DNA of 34,250 bases from NCBI GenBank assembly GCA_947451565.1, contig CANFZT010000006.1, positions 1 through 34,250 of the forward strand. The letters run 5' to 3'. Each line of letters starts with the position of its first letter. Position 1 is the first letter of the stretch. This DNA comes from Comamonadaceae bacterium (lineage in GTDB: Bacteria > Pseudomonadota > Gammaproteobacteria > Burkholderiales > Burkholderiaceae_C). Shown piece by piece: positions 8,379-17,877 of the stretch. The notes below the pieces were generated by a model. That model had not been told where the DNA came from. It saw only the letters and a list, made by a program, of their open reading frames with translations, and did no database searches. The translations under genes were made by a program, and so were the position numbers.

Positions 8379-10004
8379 ATGGGAATCTGGATGACCTGTT
8401 TTTCTTTACCTGCCTGGATGCGTCAGCTCGCACTGCGCAGCACTTGTGCGCTGGCACTCGGCGTGTTCAGTCACGCCTCGGTGCAGGCACTGACCACGGA
8501 ACAAGCGCGCGCCCTCACCTTGGGCGACACCGATGCACGCGTGACCGCGCTGCAAAAAGCACTGGCCTCACCTGACGTACAAACCGCCGCCTTCTTGCAA
8601 GACATGGCCAATGATGCGGTGAAGGTCAACGGCACGCAAGTGCTGGTGGTACGCGATGGCAAAGCCGTTGACCCTGTCAGCGGTGCAAACACGGACTTGC
8701 CGGATACCGCAGAAGACGTGATCAACAACAACCGCATGCGCGGGGAAATTGACGCCGCCTTGTCTGCCCTGCAACTGCTCAGCCCCGACGCCGCCTTGCG
8801 TTTGCAAGCGGCCAAATCGGTGCTGAAAGAACCTGATCCCACCAAACTCGCCATGCTGGAAAAAGCATTGACCAGCGAGATCAACGAGGACGTGAAAAAA
8901 CAAATGCTACTGGCGCGTGCAGCAATTTTGCTGAACAGCGACAACGCCGACGAGCGCTTTGCCTCAGCCAAAACTTTGGCCGACAGCCAAACGCCCGACA
9001 CCCAACTCTTGCTCAACCAACGTTTGAGCCAAGAGGAAGACAAAAAGGTTCGAGCTCAGCTGCAAACCTCACTGCTCACCATTCAAGCCGCATTGAGCTG
9101 GGGTGAAAAGCTCGGCGCCTTGTTCACAGGCATCAGCTTGGGTTCCATCTTGTTGTTGGTGGCCTTAGGTCTCGCCATCACCTACGGTTTGATGGGCGTC
9201 ATCAACATGGCGCACGGCGAGCTGATGATGATTGGCGCCTACGCCACCTACGTGGTGCAAGGTTTGTTTCGCCAGTATTTGCCCGGCATGTTTGACGCGT
9301 ATTTGCTGGTGGCCGTGCCTGCCTCGTTCCTCGCTGCGGCCCTGGTGGGTGCGGTGCTAGAGCGCCTGGTGTTGCGCCACTTGTATGGCCGCCCCCTCGA
9401 AACATTGCTGGCCACCTGGGGCATTAGCCTCGTGCTGATGCAAGGCGTGCGCAGTATTTTTGGGGCGCAAAACGTGGGCGTTGAAAACCCCTCCTGGATG
9501 AGCGGAGGCGTGCAGCTGCTGGCCAACCTTTCGCTGCCCTACAACCGTTTGGTCATCATTGGCTTTGCCTTGTTTGTGTTGGTGGGCATGACGCTGTTGA
9601 TCAGCCAAACACGTTTGGGTTTGTTCGTGCGCGGCGTCACCCAAAACCGTCCGATGGCTTCGGCCTTGGGCGTGAACACCGCACGCATTGACACCTATGC
9701 GTTCTCACTCGGCTGCGGCATTGCAGGCCTGGCCGGTTGTGCCCTCAGCCAAATTGGCAACGTGGGACCAGACCTTGGCCAAAGTTACATCGTCGACGCC
9801 TTCATGGTGGTGGTGCTAGGTGGCGTGGGCCAATTGGCAGGCACGGTGTACGCCGCGATGGGTTTGGGATTGATGAACAAATTGCTCGAAGGTGTGGCCG
9901 GTGCTGTGCTGGCCAAGATTGCGGTGTTGGTGTTCATCATCGTGTTCATCCAAAAACGTCCCCAAGGCATCTTTGCCATGAAAGGCCGCAGCGCGGAGGC
10001 ATGA
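8379..10004 (+). CDS. urtB: Urea ABC transporter permease UrtB (start 8379, 8391 or 8418)
   Basis: LIV-H-like permease GISLGSILLLVALGLAITYGLMGVINMAHGELMMIGAYATYVVQ with the N-terminal extension seen in UrtB. Confidence 0.95.
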   Translation: MGIWMTCFSLPAWMRQLALRSTCALALGVFSHASVQALTTEQARALTLGDTDARVTALQKALASPDVQTAAFLQDMANDAVKVNGTQVLVVRDGKAVDPVSGANTDLPDTAEDVINNNRMRGEIDAALSALQLLSPDAALRLQAAKSVLKEPDPTKLAMLEKALTSEINEDVKKQMLLARAAILLNSDNADERFASAKTLADSQTPDTQLLLNQRLSQEEDKKVRAQLQTSLLTIQAALSWGEKLGALFTGISLGSILLLVALGLAITYGLMGVINMAHGELMMIGAYATYVVQGLFRQYLPGMFDAYLLVAVPASFLAAALVGAVLERLVLRHLYGRPLETLLATWGISLVLMQGVRSIFGAQNVGVENPSWMSGGVQLLANLSLPYNRLVIIGFALFVLVGMTLLISQTRLGLFVRGVTQNRPMASALGVNTARIDTYAFSLGCGIAGLAGCALSQIGNVGPDLGQSYIVDAFMVVVLGGVGQLAGTVYAAMGLGLMNKLLEGVAGAVLAKIAVLVFIIVFIQKRPQGIFAMKGRSAEA

Positions 10005-10005
10005 C

Positions 10006-11139
10006 ATGACCACACACAACTCTTCTTCGCTCCAACTGCCAGAGCCGCCCGCTTTGTTAGGCCCGAAAGCTTGGATGCTTTTTTTGGCAGCGTTCATCAC
10101 CGTGTGCGCCGTTGTGCCTGTGCTCAACCTGTGGGTACCCGCAGGCAGCGTGTTCCACATGAGCGACTACGCCGTGGCCTTGGTGGGCAAGATCATGTGC
10201 TATGCCATCTGCGCTTTGGCGATGGATTTGATTTGGGGCTACACCGGTATCTTGTCGCTGGGCCACGGTTTGTTCTTTGCGCTGGGTGGCTATGTGATGG
10301 GCATGTACCTCATGCGCCAGATCGGCACCGACGGCAACTACAAAAGCAACTTGCCAGACTTCATGGTGTTTCTCGATTGGAAAACCTTGCCTTGGCATTG
10401 GACGTTCAGCGACAGCTTCCTTGCCACGCTGTTGCTCATCGTGTTGGTGCCCGGTGTGTTGGCCTTGGTATTTGGCTACTTCGCGTTTCGCTCGCGCATC
10501 AAGGGCGTGTACTTCTCCATCATCACGCAGGCCATGACGTTTGCCGCCATGCTGCTGTTCTTTCGTAACGAAACGGGCTTTGGTGGCAACAACGGCTTCA
10601 CAGACTTCAAACGCATCTTGGACTTGCCCATTGCCACCCCCGCCATGCGCATGACCTTGTTTGTGCTGACGGGCTGGGCGCTGTTGATGAGCTTTTTGTT
10701 TGCCCGCTGGTTGGTACAAAGCAAGTTTGGCCGCGTCCTGCAAGCCATTCGCGACGCAGAAAGCCGCGTGATGTTTTCGGGCTACTCACCCCTGCCCTAC
10801 AAGCTGACCATCTGGGTCATCTCTGCGGTGATGTGCGGCATTGCCGGCGCTTTGTATGTGCCACAAGTGGGCATCATCAACCCCAGCGAAATGAGCCCTG
10901 CCAACTCGATTGAGATGGCGGTGTGGGCCGCTGTGGGTGGCCGTGCGTCGCTGATTGGTCCCATCGTCGGTGCGTTCTTGGTCAACGGCATGAAGAGCTG
11001 GTTGACCGTGACGGCACCTGAGTTTTGGTTGTATTTCTTAGGTGCTTTGTTCATCGGCGTGACGCTCTACATGCCGCAAGGCGTGGTGGGCTTGCTACAA
11101 AAACTCAGCACCAAGCCAAAAGCAGAGGAGCGCGTATGA
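10006..11139 (+). CDS. urtC: Urea ABC transporter permease UrtC
   Basis: LIV-M-like permease; LIWGYTGILSLGHGLFFALGGYVMGMYLMRQIGTDGNY. Confidence 0.95.
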   Translation: MTTHNSSSLQLPEPPALLGPKAWMLFLAAFITVCAVVPVLNLWVPAGSVFHMSDYAVALVGKIMCYAICALAMDLIWGYTGILSLGHGLFFALGGYVMGMYLMRQIGTDGNYKSNLPDFMVFLDWKTLPWHWTFSDSFLATLLLIVLVPGVLALVFGYFAFRSRIKGVYFSIITQAMTFAAMLLFFRNETGFGGNNGFTDFKRILDLPIATPAMRMTLFVLTGWALLMSFLFARWLVQSKFGRVLQAIRDAESRVMFSGYSPLPYKLTIWVISAVMCGIAGALYVPQVGIINPSEMSPANSIEMAVWAAVGGRASLIGPIVGAFLVNGMKSWLTVTAPEFWLYFLGALFIGVTLYMPQGVVGLLQKLSTKPKAEERV

Positions 11140-12008
11140 CCCCCGATCTGTTTGAAGAAGGCACCGAGCGCTTAGCCACACACCAGGCGCGCGTGATCAC
11201 AGAGGTGAACTCCGGCGACCGCAGCGCGGGCTTTGGTCGGGTGCATGAACCTGGCAGCTTAGACCTGGCACATGGCCGCATCTTGTACTTAGAAGATGTG
11301 CATGTGAGCTTCGATGGTTTCAAAGCCATCAATGGTTTGTCACTCGACATTGCACCGGGCGAGTTACGCTGCATCATCGGGCCTAACGGCGCGGGTAAGA
11401 CCACGATGATGGACATCATCACCGGCAAAACCAAGCCGGATTCAGGTGACGTATTTTTTGGCAGCACCATCAACTTGCTGCGCCACAACGAGCCCGAAAT
11501 TGCACAACTGGGCATTGGTCGCAAATTTCAAAAGCCCACGGTGTTTGAACACCTGAGCGTGTTTGAAAATTTGGAGCTGGCTTTGAAAACCCACAAAGGC
11601 GTGGCACCCTCGATGTTCTTCAAACTCAACGGCACGCAACGCGACCGCTTGAGCGACGTGCTGCACACCATTCACTTGGAAGACAGCGTGACGCGCCAAG
11701 CTGGCAACCTCAGCCATGGCCAAAAGCAGTGGCTGGAGATTGGCATGTTGCTCATGCAAGACCCCAAGCTCTTGCTGCTCGACGAGCCGGTGGCCGGCAT
11801 GACCGACTTTGAGACCGAACGCACGGCCGAACTTTTCTTGACCCTCAAAGGCAAACACTCGCTGATGGTGGTGGAGCATGACATGAGCTTCATCAACACC
11901 ATCTCCGACATCGTCACCGTGCTGTGCGACGGCTCGGTGTTGGCACAAGGCACGCTCGCGCAAGTGCAAGCCGACGAGCGCGTGATTGAGGTGTATCTGG
12001 GCCGCTAA
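11136..12008 (+). CDS. urtD: Urea ABC transporter ATP-binding protein UrtD
   Basis: Walker A GPNGAGKTTMMD; LSHGQKQWLEIGMLLMQDPKLLLLDEPVAGMTD; ATGA overlap with urtC stop. Confidence 0.95.
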   Translation: MTPDLFEEGTERLATHQARVITEVNSGDRSAGFGRVHEPGSLDLAHGRILYLEDVHVSFDGFKAINGLSLDIAPGELRCIIGPNGAGKTTMMDIITGKTKPDSGDVFFGSTINLLRHNEPEIAQLGIGRKFQKPTVFEHLSVFENLELALKTHKGVAPSMFFKLNGTQRDRLSDVLHTIHLEDSVTRQAGNLSHGQKQWLEIGMLLMQDPKLLLLDEPVAGMTDFETERTAELFLTLKGKHSLMVVEHDMSFINTISDIVTVLCDGSVLAQGTLAQVQADERVIEVYLGR

Positions 12009-12022
12009 CTCTGACGTTCACT

Positions 12023-12748
12023 ATGCACACACACGACATGCCTTTAGATATGCCATTACTCCAAGCCTCTCACATCAACCAGTTTTATGGTGGCTCGCAC
12101 ATCCTGCGCAATGTGAGCTTTGAAGCCAACTTAGGCCGCATCACCGTGCTACTCGGTCGCAACGGCGTGGGCAAAACCACCTTGCTTAAATCACTCATGG
12201 GCGCCGTGCCCATTCGTGATGGCAACATCACCTTTAACGGCGAATCCATCGAACGCGCCGCACCCTACGAGCGCGCGCGCGCAGGCATTGGCTACGTCCC
12301 ACAAGGACGCGAAATCTTTGCGCGCCTCACAGTGGAAGACAACTTGCGCATGGGCCTGGCCACACAACCTGCAGGCACAGACATTCCTGCGGAGTTGTTT
12401 GAACTGTTTCCCGTGTTGAAGCAAATGCTGCATCGCCGTGGCGGCGATTTGTCAGGCGGTCAACAACAACAACTCGCCATTGCCCGGGCATTGGCCTCAG
12501 GCCCTAAGTTGTTGGTGCTAGATGAACCGACAGAAGGCATTCAGCCGAGCATCATCAAAGACATTGGTCGTGTGATTCGCATGTTGGCCAGCCGTGGCGA
12601 CATGGCCATCTTGCTATGCGAGCAGTATTACGACTTTGCAGAAGAATTGGCAGACGACTACTTGGTGATGGAGCGGGGTGAGGTGATTGCGCGTGGCTTG
12701 GGCTCTGACATGCAACGCAACAACGTTCGTCAATTGGTCGCCATCTAA
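12023..12748 (+). CDS. urtE: Urea ABC transporter ATP-binding protein UrtE
   Basis: LGRNGVGKTTLLKSLMG; LSGGQQQQLAIARALASGPKLLVLDEPTEGIQPSII. Confidence 0.96.
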   Translation: MHTHDMPLDMPLLQASHINQFYGGSHILRNVSFEANLGRITVLLGRNGVGKTTLLKSLMGAVPIRDGNITFNGESIERAAPYERARAGIGYVPQGREIFARLTVEDNLRMGLATQPAGTDIPAELFELFPVLKQMLHRRGGDLSGGQQQQLAIARALASGPKLLVLDEPTEGIQPSIIKDIGRVIRMLASRGDMAILLCEQYYDFAEELADDYLVMERGEVIARGLGSDMQRNNVRQLVAI

Positions 12749-12780
12749 AAAGCAGGCTGCAGTCTGGGTGCAGCAAAAAA

Positions 12781-13614
12781 CTACATCGACCAAATACGCG
12801 GCGGCACATCCGACATGCCCCACATGCCGCGTCGCCACGAAGCCCAAACCCCACGCAACAACGTCTGCGCAGGCTCCACCAACGGCGACAACGTGCGCAA
12901 CACCACAATCCGCGGATGCGGTGACGTCACCCCCGCCACCAAGCCCGCAGGTGCCGCCTGCGTCAACTCACGCGCCAACGACAAAGCCAAATCGCGACGC
13001 TCACGCGGCAAATCTGCGCCACACGCAAACACCAAGGTCGCCATACAGCGATGCTTGGCCAACCCCAAGGGGCCATCCATCAAGCGTGCATCTTGGGCGT
13101 CAAGTAACCCGCGCTCCAGCCACACACCCGTCACTTCCATGTGCTGCTGCAACTGACCATGCTCGAACGGCAAGTTGGCATTCGGTAGGCCGAGGGCGGT
13201 GATATCCCACGCCATCATCTCTGCCTTGGGCGCTAGGTCGAACACGGCCTGGTTCAAACCGTGACAACCGTTGTACGCAATGGTTTCTAGCGGCAGCCAC
13301 TCTAGACGGGCACCGCCGCCCACATAGGCTTTCACCTGTTGCGTGGCGAGACCTTGCTCGCTTCTGTAAAAACGTGTCGCGCCAGGGGTGGTGAGCAGCG
13401 CGTGTGTGTCAGCCCCTAAGTGCAACTGAATGTCCAGCAAGTCGCCGCCCACCAAACCGCTGGGTGGATGCACCAGCACGTTGTGGCACACGGCGTTGCC
13501 TTCGGGGTAAAGGCTTTGCAACACGCGCAGCGGGCCAACGTGCTCGAACTTCGCCACGGTGCGCTCAGCAGCACGGGCGTAGTCGAGTTTGAGATGCGCT
13601 TGCCAACCGCTCAT
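12781..13614 (-). CDS. ureD: Urease accessory protein UreD
   Basis: MSGWQAHLKLDYARAAERTVAKFEHVGPLRVLQSLYPEGNAVCHNVLVHPPSGLVGGDLLDIQLHLG. Confidence 0.96.
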   Translation of the reverse strand: MSGWQAHLKLDYARAAERTVAKFEHVGPLRVLQSLYPEGNAVCHNVLVHPPSGLVGGDLLDIQLHLGADTHALLTTPGATRFYRSEQGLATQQVKAYVGGGARLEWLPLETIAYNGCHGLNQAVFDLAPKAEMMAWDITALGLPNANLPFEHGQLQQHMEVTGVWLERGLLDAQDARLMDGPLGLAKHRCMATLVFACGADLPRERRDLALSLARELTQAAPAGLVAGVTSPHPRIVVLRTLSPLVEPAQTLLRGVWASWRRGMWGMSDVPPRIWSM

Positions 13615-13668
13615 GTTTGCCTTGTTTTGGTGCTTTAAAGGAGATTCAGAGAATAAATGGTGCGAGGC

Positions 13669-13683
13669 GCACAAAACTAGTGC
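13669..13683. promoter_or_regulatory. Candidate NtrC-type dyad between ureD and TBDR
   Basis: GCAC-AAAACTA-GTGC inverted repeat (GCAC-N7-GTGC core). Confidence 0.5.
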
Positions 13684-13722
13684 AAGTCTGCTCGACGTTT
13701 GCACAGTTAAGGGGGGCCTTAC

Positions 13723-13738
13723 TGGCGCACCAATTGCT
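13723..13738 (+). promoter_or_regulatory. Candidate sigma54 promoter for the TonB-dependent receptor gene
   Basis: TGGCGCA-CCAA-TTGCT; one mismatch to TGGCACR-N4-TTGCW. Confidence 0.65.
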
Positions 13739-13751
13739 AGGTCTATGCGTG

Positions 13752-15812
13752 ATGCCTGTTCTCTCTTCGTCCTCTCTGTGCGCAACCGGCGCGATTGCGT
13801 TACAGCTATGCCTTGCAGGCTTCGTGCCAGCGGCACGGGCTGATGGCCTTGATGGGCATCTGCTTGCTCATACCGAAATGCCCGAGATTGAAATTCACAG
13901 TGAATCCGATACAGCGGATCACAACAGCGCATCCGAAGGCCGCATCCGTGCGCAACGGATCGTCCAGCAAGCCCTACTTCGTCCTGCCGATGTACTAGAA
14001 AACATTCCAGGCATGGTTGTCACACAGCATTCGGGCGATGGCAAAGCCAACCAGTATTTTTTGCGCGGCGTGAACCTAGACCACGGCACAGACTTCGCCA
14101 GCACCATCAACGGTGTGCCCGTGAACCTGCCCACTCACGCACACGGGCAGGGTTACAGCGATTTGAATTTTTTAATGCCAGAGTTGGTGCAACGTGTGGA
14201 CTACCGCAAAGGTCCCTATGCAGCGCAAGACGGTGATTTTTCTTCGGCGGGATCGGCCCACTTTGTATACCGCAAGCACGTCGATCGTCCTTTCAGCCAC
14301 TTCACATGGGGGCAGCGGGGTTACGTGCGTGGCATGGCCGCTGACTCGCGCAGCGTAGGGGAAGGCCTGGTGCTACTCACCGCCGTCGAGCGCGCGAACA
14401 ACGATGGCCCGTGGACCGTGCCCGAAGGACTACGCAAAACCAACGCGCTACTCACCCTGAGTGGGGGCAGTCCAGAACAAGGCTGGTCCACCAGCGTCTC
14501 GCTGTACCGCGCGCAATGGACAGCCACTGACCAAGTGCCTCAACGTCTGCTGGACCAAGGCAACTACCAAGGCCAAGCTTTTGGCCGCTTTGATTCGCTA
14601 GATCCCAGCGATGGCGGCCACACCCATCGCAACAGCGTGTCAGGCGAATGGCACCACCACGACACGAATAACGTTCGCAAGCTAAGCTGGTACATCATGC
14701 AGTATGACCTTGATTTGTATTCCAACTTCACGTACCAAACCACACCTGCGGGCGACCAGTTTGCCCAGCGTGACAAGCGCACAGTGGTCGGAGCACATGC
14801 CTTGGCGTCGTGGACCGTGGGCCAGAACGAAACAAACCCCAGCACGAACACCGTAGGGCTGCAAGTACGACAAGACCACATTCAAGTCGGACTTGACCAA
14901 ACCACGCGTCGAGAAATCAGCAACCCTGTGAGCGCCGATGAAGTAATGCAATCCTTGGTCGGCGTGTACGCAGAAACCAACACCGCTTGGTTGCCTCAGT
15001 TCCGAACCGTGGTGGGCATGCGCTTTGACCAATTCAACGCACGCACCGCCAACACGTTGGTGATGGGTCCTTCAACCACGCAACAAAGCCAACAACTTTC
15101 GCCAAAGTTCTCGGCCATTTGGGATGCGTTACACCACACTGAATTCTTCTTCAACGCAGGCCGAGGGTTTCACAGCAATGACGCCCGCAGCCAAGCAGGC
15201 CTCAGCCGTTCGCAAGGTGAAGAGCTAGGTCTGCGTACCCGTGCACTACCTCATGTGCAAAGCAGCCTCGCGCTTTGGCGCTTGAATTTCGGCGCCGACT
15301 TGCACTATGTCGGCGACGCAGGCACCACCGAAATAGGACGTCCCAGCCAACGCACCGGCCTAGAGCTGAACAACCGCTGGACACCCCAACGCCATATCAG
15401 CCTAGAAGCCAACTTGGCGTGGAGCCGTCCACGCTACACCGACCCCAGCGCCATGGGGAACGCAGTCCCCAATGCAGTACAAAAAGTGGCACAACTCCAT
15501 GCCACAGCGAGCCACATGGGCGCTTGGTCGTCCGCCTTAAATGTGCGCTACATCGGCTCAGCACCTTTGTTGGAAGACAACAGCATGCGCTCATCTGCCA
15601 ACATCAGCACGCAACTTCGCCTCTCGCGCCGCATGAGCCAAGATGTGACGGTATCGCTGGATGTGTTCAACCTCACGAACCGCAAAAACAACGACATTCA
15701 ATACGCCTACACCTCACGCCTAAGCGGCGAGCCTGTGGCGGGCGTGATCGACCACCACTTACACCCCGCCGAACCGCGCACTTTTCGTCTGGGTGCACGC
15801 GTGCAGTATTGA
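13752..15812 (+). CDS. TonB-dependent receptor
   Basis: Signal-like N-terminus, plug VLENIPGMVVTQHSGDGKANQYFLRGVNLDHGTDFASTINGVPVNLPTHAHGQGY, terminal beta strand ending RLGARVQY. Confidence 0.93.
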   Translation: MPVLSSSSLCATGAIALQLCLAGFVPAARADGLDGHLLAHTEMPEIEIHSESDTADHNSASEGRIRAQRIVQQALLRPADVLENIPGMVVTQHSGDGKANQYFLRGVNLDHGTDFASTINGVPVNLPTHAHGQGYSDLNFLMPELVQRVDYRKGPYAAQDGDFSSAGSAHFVYRKHVDRPFSHFTWGQRGYVRGMAADSRSVGEGLVLLTAVERANNDGPWTVPEGLRKTNALLTLSGGSPEQGWSTSVSLYRAQWTATDQVPQRLLDQGNYQGQAFGRFDSLDPSDGGHTHRNSVSGEWHHHDTNNVRKLSWYIMQYDLDLYSNFTYQTTPAGDQFAQRDKRTVVGAHALASWTVGQNETNPSTNTVGLQVRQDHIQVGLDQTTRREISNPVSADEVMQSLVGVYAETNTAWLPQFRTVVGMRFDQFNARTANTLVMGPSTTQQSQQLSPKFSAIWDALHHTEFFFNAGRGFHSNDARSQAGLSRSQGEELGLRTRALPHVQSSLALWRLNFGADLHYVGDAGTTEIGRPSQRTGLELNNRWTPQRHISLEANLAWSRPRYTDPSAMGNAVPNAVQKVAQLHATASHMGAWSSALNVRYIGSAPLLEDNSMRSSANISTQLRLSRRMSQDVTVSLDVFNLTNRKNNDIQYAYTSRLSGEPVAGVIDHHLHPAEPRTFRLGARVQY

Positions 15813-15830
15813 GCCGCCTACACTTGGCGG

Positions 15831-17108
15831 GTGACTACAAATACAAAAAAACAAATCGCCATCATTGGCGCAGGCCCCGCTGGCCTGATGGCCGCTGAAA
15901 CACTGAGCGCCGCAGGCGTTCATGTGCATGTGTATGACGCCATGCCTTCGGTAGGCCGCAAGTTTTTGCTAGCCGGTTTGGGGGGGCTCAACCTCACACA
16001 TGCCGAACCTTTTGACATTTTCACGACCCGCTACGCCGAGCGCCGCGAAGCCTGCACTGCATGGCTCAAGACGTTGGATGCAGGGGCCATTTGTGAATGG
16101 GTCAAAGGCTTAGGGCTAGACACGTTTGTGGGCAGCTCGCAGCGGATCTTTCCGACAGACATGAAAGCGGCACCTTTGCTGCGCGCTTGGCTACACCGCT
16201 TGCGCCACCCGACACAAGGCGTGCCGGTCACCTTTCATATGCGCCACCGCTGGAACGGTTCGTTGGAACAACGCCGTAATGAATTCAGTCTGAACTTTGA
16301 CACACCGCAAGGCACGCACACCGCACACGCAGATGCTGTGCTGTTGGCTCTCGGCGGTGGTAGCTGGGCCAAGTTGGGTTCGGACGGAGCGTGGCAATCG
16401 TGGGTCAGCGCATTGGGCATTGACGTGTCGCCACTGCGCCCTGCCAACTGCGGCTTTGACGTGCAAAGCCGCGATGGCCATACTGGCTGGAGCAAGCACT
16501 TATCAGCACAGTTTGCGGGCACGCCACTCAAGTCGGTGGCCTTGTCGTTCACCGACAGCTTGGGCCATAGCTTTAGCCGTCGCGGCGAGTTTGTGGTGAC
16601 GGCCACAGGCGTCGAAGGCAATTTGGTTTACGCCGCATCGGCCTTACTGCGCGATGAAATTGCGCGCAGTCGCTGCGCGACGTTGCACCTTGACCTCAAG
16701 CCTGATTTCACGCCCGAGCGTGTAATGGCCGAGGTGTCACACCCCCGCGGCAGCCGCTCGCTCAGCAGCCATTTGAAAAGTCGCCTCCACCTCAGCGCGC
16801 TGCACCTAGGACTGTTGCACGAAGTGCTAAGCAAACAAGCCATGAACGACACGGCGCAATTGGCCACAGCCATCAAACACTTACCCATCACGTTGACGGC
16901 CACACGGCCATTAGACGAAGCCATCAGCAGCGCAGGCGGCGTGCGCTTAGAAGCACTAGATGCGCGCCTGATGGCCACTGCACTGCCAGGCTTGTTTGTG
17001 GCTGGCGAAATGTTGGACTGGGAAGCCCCGACGGGTGGCTATTTACTTAGCGCCTGCTTGGCCAGTGGTCGCGTGGCGGGCCTTGGCGCGGCGCAGCACT
17101 TGTGCTGA
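15831..17108 (+). CDS. NAD(P)/FAD-dependent oxidoreductase, HI0933/YhiN-like (TIGR03862-like); GTG start
   Basis: IAIIGAGPAGLMAAETLSAAGVHVHVYDAMPSVGRKFLLAGLGGLNLTHAE. Confidence 0.88.
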   Translation: MTTNTKKQIAIIGAGPAGLMAAETLSAAGVHVHVYDAMPSVGRKFLLAGLGGLNLTHAEPFDIFTTRYAERREACTAWLKTLDAGAICEWVKGLGLDTFVGSSQRIFPTDMKAAPLLRAWLHRLRHPTQGVPVTFHMRHRWNGSLEQRRNEFSLNFDTPQGTHTAHADAVLLALGGGSWAKLGSDGAWQSWVSALGIDVSPLRPANCGFDVQSRDGHTGWSKHLSAQFAGTPLKSVALSFTDSLGHSFSRRGEFVVTATGVEGNLVYAASALLRDEIARSRCATLHLDLKPDFTPERVMAEVSHPRGSRSLSSHLKSRLHLSALHLGLLHEVLSKQAMNDTAQLATAIKHLPITLTATRPLDEAISSAGGVRLEALDARLMATALPGLFVAGEMLDWEAPTGGYLLSACLASGRVAGLGAAQHLC

Positions 17109-17152
17109 GCCACTATGATTGCGGCATTGCTTAGCTTTAAACCTTGATAGCC

Positions 17153-17557
17153 ATGTTCCGCACCCTGCTCAAATCAAAGATCCACCGAGTGGTTACGACG
17201 CAGTGCGAGCTTCATTACGAAGGCTCGTGCGCGATTGATGAAAACCTGCTCGACGCCGCCAACATTTGTGAGAACGAACAAGTCCACATCTGGAATATCA
17301 ACAACGGCGAACGCTTCATCACCTACGCCATCAAAGGCGAACGTGGCTCAGGCATGATTTCCGTCAATGGTTCTGCCGCACGCCGCGCCAGCGTGGGTGA
17401 CTTGTTGATCATTGCCTCGTTTGCGCAAGTGCATGAAGACCAAGTGGCCCAACATGAACCACAACTCGTGTTTGTGGATGAACACAACCAACAAGTGGGC
17501 TTGCGCCACCATGTACCCACGCAAGCTGCGCCGGGGCATGGGACGGATGAGTGTTGA
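17153..17557 (+). CDS. panD: Aspartate 1-decarboxylase
   Basis: [38 protein letters not shown] with Gly-Ser self-cleavage site. Confidence 0.97.
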   Translation: MFRTLLKSKIHRVVTTQCELHYEGSCAIDENLLDAANICENEQVHIWNINNGERFITYAIKGERGSGMISVNGSAARRASVGDLLIIASFAQVHEDQVAQHEPQLVFVDEHNQQVGLRHHVPTQAAPGHGTDEC

Positions 17558-17584
17558 GCGCATTGAGTCACCTCTTCTCTATCA

Positions 17585-17613
17585 ACGCACGATCTCATCC
17601 ATCGTGCGTTTTT
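17585..17613 (+). terminator. Rho-independent terminator downstream of panD
   Basis: ACGCACGAT-CTCATCC-ATCGTGCGT then TTTTT. Confidence 0.85.
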
Positions 17614-17632
17614 CTTTATGAAATCATTTAAC

Positions 17633-17687
17633 GCATTGGTTCTAGAGCGTATTTGTTATTGAATTGATGCATCAGTGAAACTACGAT
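17633..17687 (+). promoter_or_regulatory. Promoter/operator element copy 1
   Basis: GCATTGGTTCTAGAGC...TTGAAT-N17-TACGAT; 40/55 ungapped identity to 18080-18134. Confidence 0.6.
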
Positions 17688-17715
17688 TTTGGTTGTTCTT
17701 CATTCAACCATTCAC

Positions 17716-17874
17716 ATGAGATTCGCCATCGTTACCTCTTCGATTTCAGTGGTCCTTATCACTTTCGTTAGCGCACTTTCTATCGCTGTTCTTTCTTGGA
17801 TTTATCCAGCCGTTCAAAGCTACGAACCTAACTCCGATTTGAAAACAGAAATTTCTTGGGGCCAGGGTAGCTAA
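17716..17874 (+). CDS. Small membrane protein (52 aa), tail EISWGQGS
   Basis: MRFAIVTSSISVVLITFVSALSIAVLSWIYPAVQSYEPNSDLKTEISWGQGS: one hydrophobic segment, own promoter-like element, tail shared with next ORF. Confidence 0.6.
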   Translation: MRFAIVTSSISVVLITFVSALSIAVLSWIYPAVQSYEPNSDLKTEISWGQGS

Positions 17875-17877
17875 GCC

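Noticed and set aside
12755-12778. GCTGCA-N7-TGCAGC hairpin between convergent urtE and ureD as a terminator
   Set aside because: Short stem; followed by A run on plus strand and no U tract in the right place for either gene.
17689-17715. N-terminal extension of the first small ORF from TTG 17689
   Set aside because: Starts inside the predicted promoter/TSS region; ATG 17716 is more plausible.
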